Positions 19,014 to 28,737 are shown, numbered from the stretch's first letter. The stretch is DNA of 64,000 nt from Candidatus Gastranaerophilales bacterium (GCA_944325315.1 CALVAA010000005.1:49514-113513), one strand, 5' to 3'. Notes: generated by a model not told the origin, from the letters alone. Made by a program: numbers and translations.

Positions 19014-21044
19014 TTATAATATATCAGACGGGTCTATATCGACAACCATTTTTATATCATTTGGCAGTTTTATTGTTTTTAAAAATCTTAAAATTGTCCT
19101 ATGCCCCATAATATCCAGCTTGTTTTTAATAATTATATTATAACGGTATTCTTCTTTAATTCTATAAATCACACATTCGCTCGGGCCTAAAATTAAGATA
19201 TTTTCATCCAAGGATAGTTTTTTTATATAATCCGATAAATGAAGCTCAATTTCACTTGCTGCTTTTTGTGCCCTAAATTCATTTTTAGATGATAAAACTA
19301 TTCTTATCATTTTTGAATAAGGCGGATAATCAAGCATTTGTCTTAATTCATTTTCATTTTCATAAAAAGCTTCGTAGTCTTGCCTTTGAGCATTTTTTAA
19401 GAAAATATTATTTGCATTATAGGTTTGAAAAATTACTTTTCCTTTTTTTTCTCCTCTGCCGGAGCGCCCTGCAACTTGGGTTAAAATTGAAAAACCTCTT
19501 TCTGAACTCCTATAATCAGGTAAATTAAAACTTAAATCAGCATTAATTACCCCAACCAGAGTAACGTTTTTATTATCCAGACCTTTTGCTATCATTTGAG
19601 TTCCGATTAGGATGTTTGTTTTTCCTTGTTTAAATCTTTTTAAAATTTCAATATGTTCATTTTTTTTAGATAAACTGTCTGAATCAAGCCTTTCGATTGT
19701 GTAGTTTGGAAAAATTTCTCTTGCAACGGTTTCTACTTTTTCGCTTCCCAATCCAAAGTGTTCAAGTGCTTCGCTATTGCACTTAGGGCATCTATGGTCT
19801 TTTGTTTCATAGTTACAATAGTGACACTTAAAAGAATCGGTGTTTTTATGATAAATCAAAGGTATTGCGCACTTTTTACACTCTAAAACTTCTCCGCATT
19901 CCATACATTGGGTGTATGAACTATAGCCTCTTCTGTTTATAAGAAAAATTACCTGTTCGCCTTTTTCTATTGTCTTTTTTGTATTTTCAATCAGTGTTCT
20001 TGAAAAAAGAGAAAAGTTTTTTTCAAACCGTTCAACTTTCATATCAATTACAATAACATCAGGCAAGGACATATTATTGTATCTTTGAGTCAGTTTAAAA
20101 AGAGAATTTGTGTTGATTGCTTCATAGTAGCTTTCAATAGAAGGTGTTGCAGACCCTAAAATTATATTAGCATCATAAAGTTTAGCCAATTGTTTTGCAA
20201 CATCTTTAGCATTATATCTTGGATTTGGCATTGTTTGTTTGTAGCTTGAATCGTGTTCTTCATCTATAATTATCAATCCTAAGTCTTTAATAGGAGCAAA
20301 AACGGCACTTCTTGCTCCGAAAAGAATTTTTATTTCGTTATTTCTAAGCCTTTTAAAAGTCTCATACTTTTGAGCTTCCGTTATACTGCTGTGCCAGATT
20401 GCTACTTTTTCAATTCCGAATCTTTCTATTGTTCTCATTGTAAGCTCAGACACAAGGGCAATTTCGGGTGCCAGAAAGATAACATTTTTATTGTTTTGAA
20501 TTGTATCTTCAATTAATTTAAAATAAATTTCAGTTTTGCCTGAGCCTGTAATACCGTATAAAAGTGCTGTTTTGGGGTTAATTCTTTTTATTTCATCATA
20601 AACTTTTTTTTGTTCATCTGTAAGAGTGGTTTTATAGTCTTTTTTTTCTGTTTTGAATATTTCGTTTTTTATTCTTGGTTGTCTATAGTTTTTAAGGTTT
20701 TTTTCAAAAAATTTTTGAACAAGTGCTGTTTTTAAAACAGTTTGAATATCACAAAAGTAATAGTTTGAAACCCATTCTAAAAGTTTTAAGTACTCAAGAG
20801 TGAATAATGGAGTACTTTCTAAAATTTCAGCTATTTCTTTTGCTTTTATTCCTTTTTCAAGATAGGAGCTAAAGCCTACAATGTATCCTACAAGATTTTT
20901 TTTTCTGTTACCAAAAGGAACTGATACTGATTGACCTATTTGAATTTCATCTTTTAAGTTTTCGGGAATTAAATAACTAAAGGTTTTTGAGCCCAACTTA
21001 TTTATATCAACCAGCACAAGGGCATATTTTTTGTCTGCTTCCAT
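19014..21044 (-). CDS. priA: PriA, primosomal replication-restart helicase
   Basis: A 3'-5' helicase that reloads the replisome at abandoned forks. A 3'-DNA-binding domain (about 1-110) precedes the DEAH-like motor: GITGSGKTE near 166, DEEH near 261 and GSATPS near 297. Eight cysteines in the CxxC blocks from CMECGEV to CPKC (about 378-420) form the two zinc sites. IGTQMIAKG and QVAGRSGRG mark the second motor lobe. The 676 residues are typical. Its ATG overlaps the previous stop as TAATG. Confidence 0.95.
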   Translation of the reverse strand: MEADKKYALVLVDINKLGSKTFSYLIPENLKDEIQIGQSVSVPFGNRKKNLVGYIVGFSSYLEKGIKAKEIAEILESTPLFTLEYLKLLEWVSNYYFCDIQTVLKTALVQKFFEKNLKNYRQPRIKNEIFKTEKKDYKTTLTDEQKKVYDEIKRINPKTALLYGITGSGKTEIYFKLIEDTIQNNKNVIFLAPEIALVSELTMRTIERFGIEKVAIWHSSITEAQKYETFKRLRNNEIKILFGARSAVFAPIKDLGLIIIDEEHDSSYKQTMPNPRYNAKDVAKQLAKLYDANIILGSATPSIESYYEAINTNSLFKLTQRYNNMSLPDVIVIDMKVERFEKNFSLFSRTLIENTKKTIEKGEQVIFLINRRGYSSYTQCMECGEVLECKKCAIPLIYHKNTDSFKCHYCNYETKDHRCPKCNSEALEHFGLGSEKVETVAREIFPNYTIERLDSDSLSKKNEHIEILKRFKQGKTNILIGTQMIAKGLDNKNVTLVGVINADLSFNLPDYRSSERGFSILTQVAGRSGRGEKKGKVIFQTYNANNIFLKNAQRQDYEAFYENENELRQMLDYPPYSKMIRIVLSSKNEFRAQKAASEIELHLSDYIKKLSLDENILILGPSECVIYRIKEEYRYNIIIKNKLDIMGHRTILRFLKTIKLPNDIKMVVDIDPSDIL

Positions 21045-21403
21045 TACTTCACAAGCCCCAGAGGTTGGTTTTTAAGCTTTTGGTCGATTAACAAAAACAC
21101 ATTTTGGGCAACAACTGACCCTTGGGAAAAGTCTGAATTTTGCGGTAAAATTTTAATTTCCGTTTGCTTTTGATACCTTTTTGTAACAGTTAAAAGATAG
21201 TATCTCGAGCCGTATAAAAAAAGAATATTTCCGTTATTTGATTGAATTTCTGATATTTCAAACTTGGGACTTGAATTCAAGGCGCTAAGCGCTCCTAAAA
21301 AAGCAACATCAGCATCATAATTATAAATTTTATAGCTTTCTTCAAGCACACTTGCAAAAGCAAAAGATGTTAAAAGAGAAAAAATTAAAATAATTTTTTT
21401 CAT
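21044..21403 (-). CDS. Small exported protein of unknown function in the polA-priA operon
   Basis: Not recognised. The protein starts with a clear Sec signal peptide (MKKIILIFSLLTSFAFA, probable cleavage after AFA) followed by about 100 residues of mixed alpha/beta character. An ATG at 21421 would add six residues, but the ATG at 21403 has GGAG eight bases upstream inside the end of polA and starts two bases after the polA stop, so it is preferred. It is odd that an exported protein sits between polA and priA and overlaps priA by one base, which suggests coupling rather than a shared function. Confidence 0.75.
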   Translation of the reverse strand: MKKIILIFSLLTSFAFASVLEESYKIYNYDADVAFLGALSALNSSPKFEISEIQSNNGNILFLYGSRYYLLTVTKRYQKQTEIKILPQNSDFSQGSVVAQNVFLLIDQKLKNQPLGLVK

Positions 21404-21405
21404 TT

Positions 21406-24030
21406 TTATTTCTCCATCCAAGTTTTTCCGTATCCAACCTCAATTTTTAGAGGAACTTTTAAAGGCTGATTTATTTCCATTGCTTTAATTGTAAGGTTTT
21501 TAACTTCTTCAAATTCATCTTTTAAGACTTCAAGAACCAATTCATCGTGAATTTGAAGAATGATTTTTGATTTGTAGTTTTTTAATTTTGAAAATAAATC
21601 AACCATAGCTATTTTTATAATATCCGCACTTGACCCCTGTAGGGGAGCATTAATTGCAGCACGGGCAGCGAATTCTCTAATGTTTGCATTTCTTGAATGC
21701 AATTCAGCTCCCAGATATCTTCTTCTTCCCCAAAGTGTCTCAACCCAACCGTTTTCTTGAGCGCATTGAAGGGTTTTATTTATGTAAGTTGATATTTTAG
21801 GATAAGTTTCGAAGTATCTGTTTATAAGTTCTTGAGCTTCATAAGGAGAAATTTTTAAAGTTTGAGATAACCCATATTTGGTTTGGCCGTATATTATTCC
21901 AAAATTTACGGTTTTAGCTTTTCTTCTCTGGTCTTTTGTAACTGCTTCAAGAGGTACATTAAAGATTTTTGAAGCCGTAACTTTATGGATATCAACATCA
22001 TCACAAAAAGCCTTTATTAAACTTTCGTCTTCGGAATAATGTGCTAAAAGCCTGAGTTCAACTTGCGAATAATCTGCACTCATGATGATATTATTTTCAT
22101 TGCCGGGAATAAATGCTGCTCTAATTCTGTTTGAAAAATCTGTTCTAATGGGAATATTTTGTAAATTAGGATCAGATGAAGACAATCTTCCCGTTGTGGT
22201 TACTATCTGGTTAAAGTGTGTATGAATTTTTCCGTCGGATTTAATAAGCTTAGGCAGGACTTCTATGTATGTTGTTTTTAATTTCATCAACTGCCTGTGC
22301 TCCAGAATATTTCTTGCAATTTCGTATTCAAAAGCAAGCTCTTCAAGAATTTTGGCATTTGTTGAATAGTTGCCTGATTTTCCTTTCTTTTTGGGTTTTA
22401 TTTGCATTTTGTCAAACAAAACTTCGGCAACTTGTTTTGGAGAATTGATATTAAAAATCTCTTTTGATTCGCTGTATATTTTTTCTTCATAGCTTTTTAT
22501 TTTTTTATCAATTTCATCCCCGATTTCTTTTAGATAGCTGCAATCAAGTTTTACCCCTGTTTTTTCAATATCAGCCAAAACAAAAGCAAGCGGAAGCTCA
22601 ATTTCATTTAAAAGCTTCAATTCTTTTTGACTTAAATTTTTGCTGTAAAAATCGTATAAATCAAATAAATAAGAGCAAAGAAGAAAATAATCTTTTTCAT
22701 CAGGAACAACTTTAAGACACTCATTTATTTGTGTTATCAAATCATGTTTTCTTGATGAATCTTTAATGTAGCTTGATAATTGTACATCTGCTATAACTCC
22801 TTTTATCATTGGATAAAAGCTTTTAACTTCATATGTGATTTTTTTAATTTCAGGGTTTATTATAATTTTTTCGGCATTATTTAAAGGAGTTTTTATTACT
22901 GTATCCTTAAAAGCGATATAGCAATAAGCGTCGTCTTCAAAGTCTTTTAAAAAAGCAATTGTATCACCATTTTTAATTGTATTTAAAAAATTTAAGTCTT
23001 TGGTTTTTATAATCTTTTTTTCTTCCCTTGTTTCTTCTTCTTCTTTTTCTTCCTTTAAATTAAAAAGTCCAAGCTGCTCTTCTTTTGGGGCTTTGAATTC
23101 TACAATATTTTCACAATTTGATTCAACATTAAACAAAGATAAAATTTTATCTATATTTTTTACAAAAGAATAGAATTGTGCTTTGGATAAAAATTCTTTT
23201 ACTTTTTCTTTGTTTGGTCTTGTAAGGCAGGCTTTATCAAAGTCAAATTTGATATCCAAATCATCAACAATTGTTGCTAAAAATTGAGATAAATATGCAT
23301 CTTCCTTTCCTTCTTTTAATTTTTCTTTTAGGGATTTTTTTGTGATGTTTTCAATATTTTCATATATTTTATCTAAAGTTAAATACTCTTTTAAAAGTGT
23401 ACTTGCAGACTTTGGTCCTATTCCTTTAATGCCCGGAATATTATCTGAACTGTCCCCGCAAAGAGCCTTATAGTCTACTATTTGATTCGGATAAACTTCC
23501 ATTTTATTAAATACTTCTTGTTTATTGTATTTAATAATTTCTCCCTTTTGAGGTATTAAAACGTTAATTAAACCGTTATCGTCGATTAATTGGAAACTAT
23601 CTTTGTCGCCTGTTAAAATATAAACTGTATGACCTTCTTTTTTTGCTTGTTTTGCTATTGTCCCTATGACATCATCGCCTTCATAACCTTGCATTGTGTA
23701 TATTGGAATATCAAAAGCGGCTAAACCTTCCTGGATTAAATCAAGCTGGCTTTTTAAAGTGTCAGGCATAGAAAGCCTGTTTGCTTTATAATTTTCATAT
23801 TTTTCAAGTCTGAATGTTGCTTTTGAAACATCGAAAGCGACTGCAATTGAATCTGGTTTTAAGTTTAGTTTTTTATCTTTAAGTAAATCAAATAGAGCCT
23901 TAAAAAACCCAAATACTGCCCAGGTTGGAATATGCTCGGTTGTTTGCATATTGGTTCTTTCAAGCGCAAAAAACATTCTAAAAGCAAGAGCGTGTCCGTC
24001 TATTAAAATTAAAGTCTTTTTATCTTCCAT
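21406..24030 (-). CDS. polA: DNA polymerase I
   Basis: Fills gaps and removes RNA primers. The N-terminal 5'-3' exonuclease (LILIDGHALAFR, GDKDSFQL, CGDSSDNIPGIKGIGPKSA) spans about 1-290. A middle segment (about 320-450) is in the position of the 3'-5' exonuclease but lacks the DxE and YxxxD residues, so proofreading is probably absent, as in Taq and Bacillus enzymes. The polymerase domain has ADYSQVELR near 650, RRKAKTVNFGIIYG near 700 and QIHDELVLEV near 827. At 874 residues it is of normal length. AGAGGA precedes the ATG. Confidence 0.95.
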   Translation of the reverse strand: MEDKKTLILIDGHALAFRMFFALERTNMQTTEHIPTWAVFGFFKALFDLLKDKKLNLKPDSIAVAFDVSKATFRLEKYENYKANRLSMPDTLKSQLDLIQEGLAAFDIPIYTMQGYEGDDVIGTIAKQAKKEGHTVYILTGDKDSFQLIDDNGLINVLIPQKGEIIKYNKQEVFNKMEVYPNQIVDYKALCGDSSDNIPGIKGIGPKSASTLLKEYLTLDKIYENIENITKKSLKEKLKEGKEDAYLSQFLATIVDDLDIKFDFDKACLTRPNKEKVKEFLSKAQFYSFVKNIDKILSLFNVESNCENIVEFKAPKEEQLGLFNLKEEKEEEETREEKKIIKTKDLNFLNTIKNGDTIAFLKDFEDDAYCYIAFKDTVIKTPLNNAEKIIINPEIKKITYEVKSFYPMIKGVIADVQLSSYIKDSSRKHDLITQINECLKVVPDEKDYFLLCSYLFDLYDFYSKNLSQKELKLLNEIELPLAFVLADIEKTGVKLDCSYLKEIGDEIDKKIKSYEEKIYSESKEIFNINSPKQVAEVLFDKMQIKPKKKGKSGNYSTNAKILEELAFEYEIARNILEHRQLMKLKTTYIEVLPKLIKSDGKIHTHFNQIVTTTGRLSSSDPNLQNIPIRTDFSNRIRAAFIPGNENNIIMSADYSQVELRLLAHYSEDESLIKAFCDDVDIHKVTASKIFNVPLEAVTKDQRRKAKTVNFGIIYGQTKYGLSQTLKISPYEAQELINRYFETYPKISTYINKTLQCAQENGWVETLWGRRRYLGAELHSRNANIREFAARAAINAPLQGSSADIIKIAMVDLFSKLKNYKSKIILQIHDELVLEVLKDEFEEVKNLTIKAMEINQPLKVPLKIEVGYGKTWMEK

Positions 24031-24052
24031 TTAATCCTCTTTATAATTAAAT

Positions 24053-24658
24053 TTATTGCTTGTTTTTGGCCTGAAGCTTTTTGTTGTATTCAAGCGAGCG
24101 CATATAAGCTTTGTTGTTTTCAAAGTGTTTTTTGTATAGTTTTTCAAAATTATCCTGAGAGTATTTATAGTTGTCAAAAGTAAGCATTATAGCCTTGTGA
24201 GCTCCTAAAATTGCAAAGGGAGTTACGGCAAATATTGTTATAATTGCAACAATTAAATGAACAATAAGGCTTCTTTTTTTATGTGTATTTTTTTGAATAT
24301 CTTCAAGATCAATCTTTTTTTGAATAGCATCGTTAATATATGCACTTCTTTCATCGGTTGTAAGGTTATCTATGTATGGAACAAAGTCTTTTGAAACATA
24401 AAAAATATATTTTTTCACAACAGAATTATCTTCACTGAACTCTTCCCATTGGTTTAGTTCTTCCGTGTGAATAATTTCTTTTGGAGCTTCGGAAGCATCC
24501 TGTTTTTCTTCTTGTTGTTTTAAAAGTTCTTCTTCAATTTCTTTTTGTTCTTGTTCAACTAAATCTTGTTCCAATTCAGGGATTTGAGCTTCTGCTTCAT
24601 CATCAAAATCCTTAAAATCTTCAGCAAAATTTTCTTCTTTTCTATCGTTTGTTTCCAC
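24053..24658 (-). CDS. Acidic single-pass membrane protein, unknown function
   Basis: Not recognised. The first 75 residues are rich in Glu, Gln and Asp and probably disordered. Residues about 75-125 form a compact part (WEEFSED to QKKIDLEDI), and one membrane segment follows at about 130-155 (LIVHLIVAIITIFAVTPFAIL). The rest is a short basic tail. There is no signal peptide, so the acidic part is probably cytoplasmic. The GTG start at 24658 is chosen because AGGAG stands seven bases upstream. First gene of the leftward polA-priA-helicase unit, 22 bases before polA. Confidence 0.7.
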   Translation of the reverse strand: METNDRKEENFAEDFKDFDDEAEAQIPELEQDLVEQEQKEIEEELLKQQEEKQDASEAPKEIIHTEELNQWEEFSEDNSVVKKYIFYVSKDFVPYIDNLTTDERSAYINDAIQKKIDLEDIQKNTHKKRSLIVHLIVAIITIFAVTPFAILGAHKAIMLTFDNYKYSQDNFEKLYKKHFENNKAYMRSLEYNKKLQAKNKQ

Positions 24659-24725
24659 TCTTAAACTCCTATTAAGACATATAAAATTATAACATATTCC
24701 CTTTAAAAAGCTAATTTTAAAGTTA

Positions 24726-24734
24726 TGATATAAT
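24726..24734 (+). promoter_or_regulatory. Extended -10 promoter, leaderless geometry, of the PurD-like gene
   Basis: TGA is followed directly by a perfect TATAAT (24729-24734), and six bases separate it from the ATG at 24741. No ribosome binding site or -35 is visible. Confidence 0.65.
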
Positions 24735-24740
24735 AATTTT

Positions 24741-25790
24741 ATGAGAATTTTAATTTTAGGAAATAATTATAGCGCCAAAAGGTTCTTTGAATTATTTAAA
24801 AAAGATGTAAAAAATATTGTTTTTTTGACTGCCGATTCTTCAAATAGTGTTGTAGATGTAAATAATCCTACAGATATTTCGGAGTTTTGCTTAGCTAATG
24901 AAATTAATTTGGTTTTAATAACAGAAGAAAGATATATTGACCTTGGAATTCAAGAACTTATAAGCTCGATGAACATAAGTGTTTTTGCACCTTCAATAGA
25001 AGCAGTGAGCATATGTTCTTCCAAGTCTTTTGCAAAAAAATTCATGTACAAAAATAAAATAAAAACTCCAAGATTCCAAATTTTTGAAAAACCGGCTCAA
25101 GCCCTTGAATATTTTAGACTGATACAAACACCGCAAGCCATAAAACCGGATAATCACAATTACTTTGAAGGTACACTATTTGCTGAAACATACAACGAAG
25201 CAGAAAAAATTATAAACAATCTTTTTTCAACCGGGAATCGAAAAGTCGTGCTTGAAGATTATATTGAAGGGAAAAATATCAGTGCTTGGGCTTTATCAGA
25301 CGGTTTTAGTGCAAAAATAACAGGATTAAGTGCAAAATATCAAAATAATGTTTCATTATTTGAGCCTGATTTTGTTTCGGACAGCATAAAAAATACAATA
25401 TATAATGAAGCTTTAATGCCTACTGTTGAAGCTCTGGCTTCCCAGGGAGATGAATATATCGGTATTTTAGGTTTGGATTTTATTCTGACTTATTCAAATG
25501 AACTTTTTTTAGTAGGCTATAACAGTTTTTTTGATGATTTAAATGTCGATTTTTTTATACAAGGATTTGATGATTTAAAATGGGAAGATGTTTTTGACAG
25601 TACAATAGTAGGGGATGTGTTTTTGAAACATTCTTTTTATCCAAAAGAAAAATATATGCTCACTTTAAGGCAGGGTGAAGAGATTAAATTTATTTGTGCA
25701 AATACAAAAACAAATTTAAAAAGATATTTGAGTGAACTGGATTTTAATTTAAAAGAATACAATGAGGCCAGAAAAATATGGAAATATTAA
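24741..25790 (+). CDS. PurD-like ATP-grasp protein with altered catalytic residues
   Basis: The layout resembles glycinamide ribonucleotide synthetase (PurD): an N-terminal nucleotide-binding start MRILILGNNYSAKRF, then FAPSIEAVSICSSKSFAKKFM (about 82-103) where PurD has its SK-FAK segment, and VVLEDYIEGKNISAWALSDG, which matches the PurD ATP-grasp strand. The usual late motif with R-x-G-D-P-E is replaced by GYNSFFDDLN (about 256-265), and the N-terminal GGREHA-type loop is gone. It may therefore be inactive or act on another substrate. It overlaps the CMP-sugar synthetase gene by 13 bases, so a role in surface-sugar metabolism is possible. A true PurD is less likely. Confidence 0.68.
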   Translation: MRILILGNNYSAKRFFELFKKDVKNIVFLTADSSNSVVDVNNPTDISEFCLANEINLVLITEERYIDLGIQELISSMNISVFAPSIEAVSICSSKSFAKKFMYKNKIKTPRFQIFEKPAQALEYFRLIQTPQAIKPDNHNYFEGTLFAETYNEAEKIINNLFSTGNRKVVLEDYIEGKNISAWALSDGFSAKITGLSAKYQNNVSLFEPDFVSDSIKNTIYNEALMPTVEALASQGDEYIGILGLDFILTYSNELFLVGYNSFFDDLNVDFFIQGFDDLKWEDVFDSTIVGDVFLKHSFYPKEKYMLTLRQGEEIKFICANTKTNLKRYLSELDFNLKEYNEARKIWKY

Positions 25791-26473
25791 GCATAATTCC
25801 GGCAAGAGGCGGCTCTAAAGGAATAAAAAGAAAGAATTTACGGCCGATTTTGGATAAACCCCTTGTAGCGTATAGCATCGAGGCTTCTTTGAAGTCAAAA
25901 TATATTACAAAGACAATAGTTTCCAGTGAAGATAATGAAATTTTATCAGTTTCAAAAGAATACGGCGCTATAGCTTTAAAAAGACCAATAGAATTAGCGC
26001 TGGATGAAACAAAAACAGCTCCTGTTATGCTTGATGTTATTCAAAAACTTGAAAAAGAAAATTATAAAGCCGATTTTGTTGTACTATTACAGCCAACTTG
26101 TCCTATGAGAGATGAAAAATATATTGATAGTGCTTTTGAATTTTACTTTGAAAAATTAAAACAGGGATATGACAGTTGTTTTTCCGCTTTTAGTATGGGC
26201 TATACCCATTCTAAGTGGAAAATGCTTCATGACGGAAAACTTGAAGGTTTATATGACTATAGATTAAGACCAAGGAGGCAGGATATAAAAGAACATTATC
26301 AATTAATTGCCGAAAATGGAGCTTTTTATGCATTAAAATGGGATACTTTAAAAGAGATAAAAGACTTTATAGGTTATAATCCTGCGGCATACATCACCCC
26401 AAAAATTATTGATATTGATACGGTTGAAGATTTTAAAAAGGTTGAAGAAATATTAAAAAATAAAAATGCTTAA
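25778..26473 (+). CDS. neuA: CMP-nonulosonate (sialic/legionaminic/pseudaminic acid) synthetase
   Basis: Activates a nine-carbon acid sugar with CTP to make the CMP-sugar donor for glycosylation. Visible motifs: [14 protein letters not shown] (about 7-20), [20 protein letters not shown] (about 102-110) and IDIDTVEDF near the end. The 231 residues match the family. Substrate cannot be told from sequence: NeuA, PseF and LegF/PtmF are all possible. With a flagellar gene in the window, flagellin glycosylation is an option, but this is inference. It is the middle gene of an overlapping three-gene unit with yidD. Confidence 0.85.
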   Translation: MEILSIIPARGGSKGIKRKNLRPILDKPLVAYSIEASLKSKYITKTIVSSEDNEILSVSKEYGAIALKRPIELALDETKTAPVMLDVIQKLEKENYKADFVVLLQPTCPMRDEKYIDSAFEFYFEKLKQGYDSCFSAFSMGYTHSKWKMLHDGKLEGLYDYRLRPRRQDIKEHYQLIAENGAFYALKWDTLKEIKDFIGYNPAAYITPKIIDIDTVEDFKKVEEILKNKNA

Positions 26474-26690
26474 AAAAATTTGTTTAAAACTAATTTCTTT
26501 TTATCGTTTTTTTTCAAAATTTACCCCTTCCGTATGCAGGTTTGAGCCTACATGTTCAAAGTATATGTATAATGCAATTGAACGCTTCGGAATAATCAAA
26601 GGGGTGTATCTCGGGATCAAAAGAATTTTAAGGTGTCATCCGTATTCTAAAGGAGGGTATGATCCTGTGCCTGAAAAATTTCATTGGTAA
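26466..26690 (+). CDS. yidD: YidD, membrane protein insertion efficiency factor
   Basis: A small membrane-associated protein that helps insertion of inner-membrane proteins. Hallmarks are [21 protein letters not shown] (three conserved Cys with the third in [14 protein letters not shown]). The 74-residue length is normal. It overlaps the preceding gene by eight bases. It is usually next to rnpA and yidC, so this location is unusual. Confidence 0.92.
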   Translation: MLKKICLKLISFYRFFSKFTPSVCRFEPTCSKYMYNAIERFGIIKGVYLGIKRILRCHPYSKGGYDPVPEKFHW

Positions 26691-26752
26691 AAATTGTTTG
26701 TATTATATTTTTATTATAAAATTATTCTATACTAATATAAAAAGAGGTTGGC

Positions 26753-28663
26753 TTGCGGAGTCTTTGTAAAATATTAATAGCTGTTTTAATTTTATTTTTT
26801 GTTTTCGGACAAGCAACTTTTGCCAATGCAGTTCCAATAAGCCAAAAAGATTTGGAGGCTTTGAATAAAAACGACGATTTGTTATACAGCGAAAGAAAAG
26901 AGCCTCAAAAAGTATATTATGTTCAAAAAAATGAAGAAAAAAAACATTACAAAAAAGAAGATAAAAAAGAAATAAAAGTATCAAATAAAGGATGTGAAGA
27001 AAAAAAACTTTCCATAAAAAATCTTACAAACGACAGGATAATTTCAGAAGCTACAAGGAAAATAAGCGCAATCTATCCAAAAGATACTCCGAATAATTCA
27101 TATCCCGGCTATAGAGGCCCGGGACAGCTTGTGATTTATACTAAAGACTTTGGAAAAACAACCGAAACAAATGAGTTTGGAAAAGAAGCGATTGTGGTTG
27201 ACGGAATTGTTATAAAATTAACGGGAGCTAATTCAAATATTCCAAAAAACGGATATGTTGTATCCGGCCATGGCAGTGCAAAAAAATGGATTAGTGATAA
27301 TTTAAAAATAGGCACAAAAGTTTCTATACAGGATAGAATTATAAAAGCATACACAACTGTAGACAGCTACAGATACTTTGCCAAGGCAAAAATAGATGCC
27401 GTTGAAGATATTCTTTTGTCTACAAAATCTGACTATGATTCAAGAGACGATAAATTTGTGTATTACTACTTAAAAAGAGCCAAACAACAATACAAAAAAT
27501 CTTTAAAAGATAATTCTGACACCTCGCTTGCTTGTGCTAAAGAAGCAATTTCAAGTGCATCTTTAGCTTTCAGATACACTCTGCCATATATACACGGCGA
27601 GCTTAAAGGTACTTGGATAAGGCCCAGTGAAAAAAGTGTGGCAGAAGTTCAAAGAACTTTAAATAGAATAAAAGATACAGGAATAAACAATATTTTTCTT
27701 GAAACATATTACCATGGAAGAACAATTTTTCCTTCAAGAGTAATGAGAGAATACGGTTTTGAAGAACAAAATCCGGATTTTGCAAATTTTGATGTATTGT
27801 CTGTTTATGTAAGAGAAGCTCACAAAAGGGGCATAAAAGTCCATGTTTGGTTTGAGAGTTTTTATGTCGGAAACAGATCTCCTATGTCTAATCCTAATTC
27901 AATTCTTGCGCTCAAGCCGGATTGGATGAACAGAACAAGACAAAAAGCAGACTATTTAGGTTATGTTCCACATCCTCAAGAACACAACGGATACTTCTTA
28001 GACCCCGCCAATCCCGAGGTTATAACTTTTTTATTAAAACTTATAAATGAAATAGCTTCAGTTTATAGAGTAGACGGGTTTAACATTGATTATGTGAGAT
28101 ATCCGAACATTTCCAGAGAAAATTTAAACAATCAATGGGGATATACTCCCTACGCCAGACAAGAATTTATGCAGGCTTATGAAGTTGACCCTGTTGAAAT
28201 TGAACCAAAAAGTTCGCTTTGGGACAGTTGGTGTGATTACAGACGTGAAAAGATTACAAGTTATGTCCGCAAAGTTTCAATAGTTTTAAGAAACAGAAAT
28301 ATTATGTTTTCAACCGTGGTTTTTCCTGATTATAAAGTCAGCTTACAAACTAAATTTCAAGATTGGACACGTTGGGCACAAGAAGGCTATCTTGACGCTA
28401 TGACACCTTTAATTCTTACAAGTGACGATGACCTTGCAAAATCTATGCTTGAGGAGATAAGAAAAAAAGCACAAAATTGTACACACATCTATCCCGGGCT
28501 TTTTGCAGGCTTTATTGAATCAGACCCTGAAGATTTGTTAAGACAAATTCATATTGTAAGAAAATTAAATCTTAAAGGTGTAATTCTTTTTGATTGGGCA
28601 CATTTAAACGATAGCTATTTAGATGTATTAAAAACCAGTGTATTTAAAGCTCAAACATATTAA
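26753..28663 (+). CDS. Exported glycoside hydrolase, GHL10/DUF187 (YngK-like)
   Basis: A secreted or lipid-anchored hydrolase-like protein. A signal peptide (LCKILIAVLILFFVFGQATFA) precedes a Lys/Glu-rich linker, then a beta-rich domain (about 90-220) and the GHL10 barrel from TWIRPSEKS (about 287). Barrel features are NNIFLETYYHGRTIFPS, KVHVWFESFYVG and VDGFNIDYVRYPN. The TTG at 26753 is taken as the start because AGAGG lies about five bases before it and no ATG fits. The extra N-terminal domain is unassigned. Substrate unknown; peptidoglycan or surface glycans are plausible. Confidence 0.82.
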   Translation: MRSLCKILIAVLILFFVFGQATFANAVPISQKDLEALNKNDDLLYSERKEPQKVYYVQKNEEKKHYKKEDKKEIKVSNKGCEEKKLSIKNLTNDRIISEATRKISAIYPKDTPNNSYPGYRGPGQLVIYTKDFGKTTETNEFGKEAIVVDGIVIKLTGANSNIPKNGYVVSGHGSAKKWISDNLKIGTKVSIQDRIIKAYTTVDSYRYFAKAKIDAVEDILLSTKSDYDSRDDKFVYYYLKRAKQQYKKSLKDNSDTSLACAKEAISSASLAFRYTLPYIHGELKGTWIRPSEKSVAEVQRTLNRIKDTGINNIFLETYYHGRTIFPSRVMREYGFEEQNPDFANFDVLSVYVREAHKRGIKVHVWFESFYVGNRSPMSNPNSILALKPDWMNRTRQKADYLGYVPHPQEHNGYFLDPANPEVITFLLKLINEIASVYRVDGFNIDYVRYPNISRENLNNQWGYTPYARQEFMQAYEVDPVEIEPKSSLWDSWCDYRREKITSYVRKVSIVLRNRNIMFSTVVFPDYKVSLQTKFQDWTRWAQEGYLDAMTPLILTSDDDLAKSMLEEIRKKAQNCTHIYPGLFAGFIESDPEDLLRQIHIVRKLNLKGVILFDWAHLNDSYLDVLKTSVFKAQTY

Positions 28664-28737
28664 AAAACTTTACAATTAGCAAAATATAGGGTTTTTTGCT
28701 AAAATATTGTCTAAGGAGAAGGAAAAATATAAAGTAT

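Noticed and set aside
28696..28737. TTG start of the coiled-coil protein
   Set aside because: The 14 added residues include the ribosome-binding-site-like AAGGAGAAGG; they look like untranslated leader.
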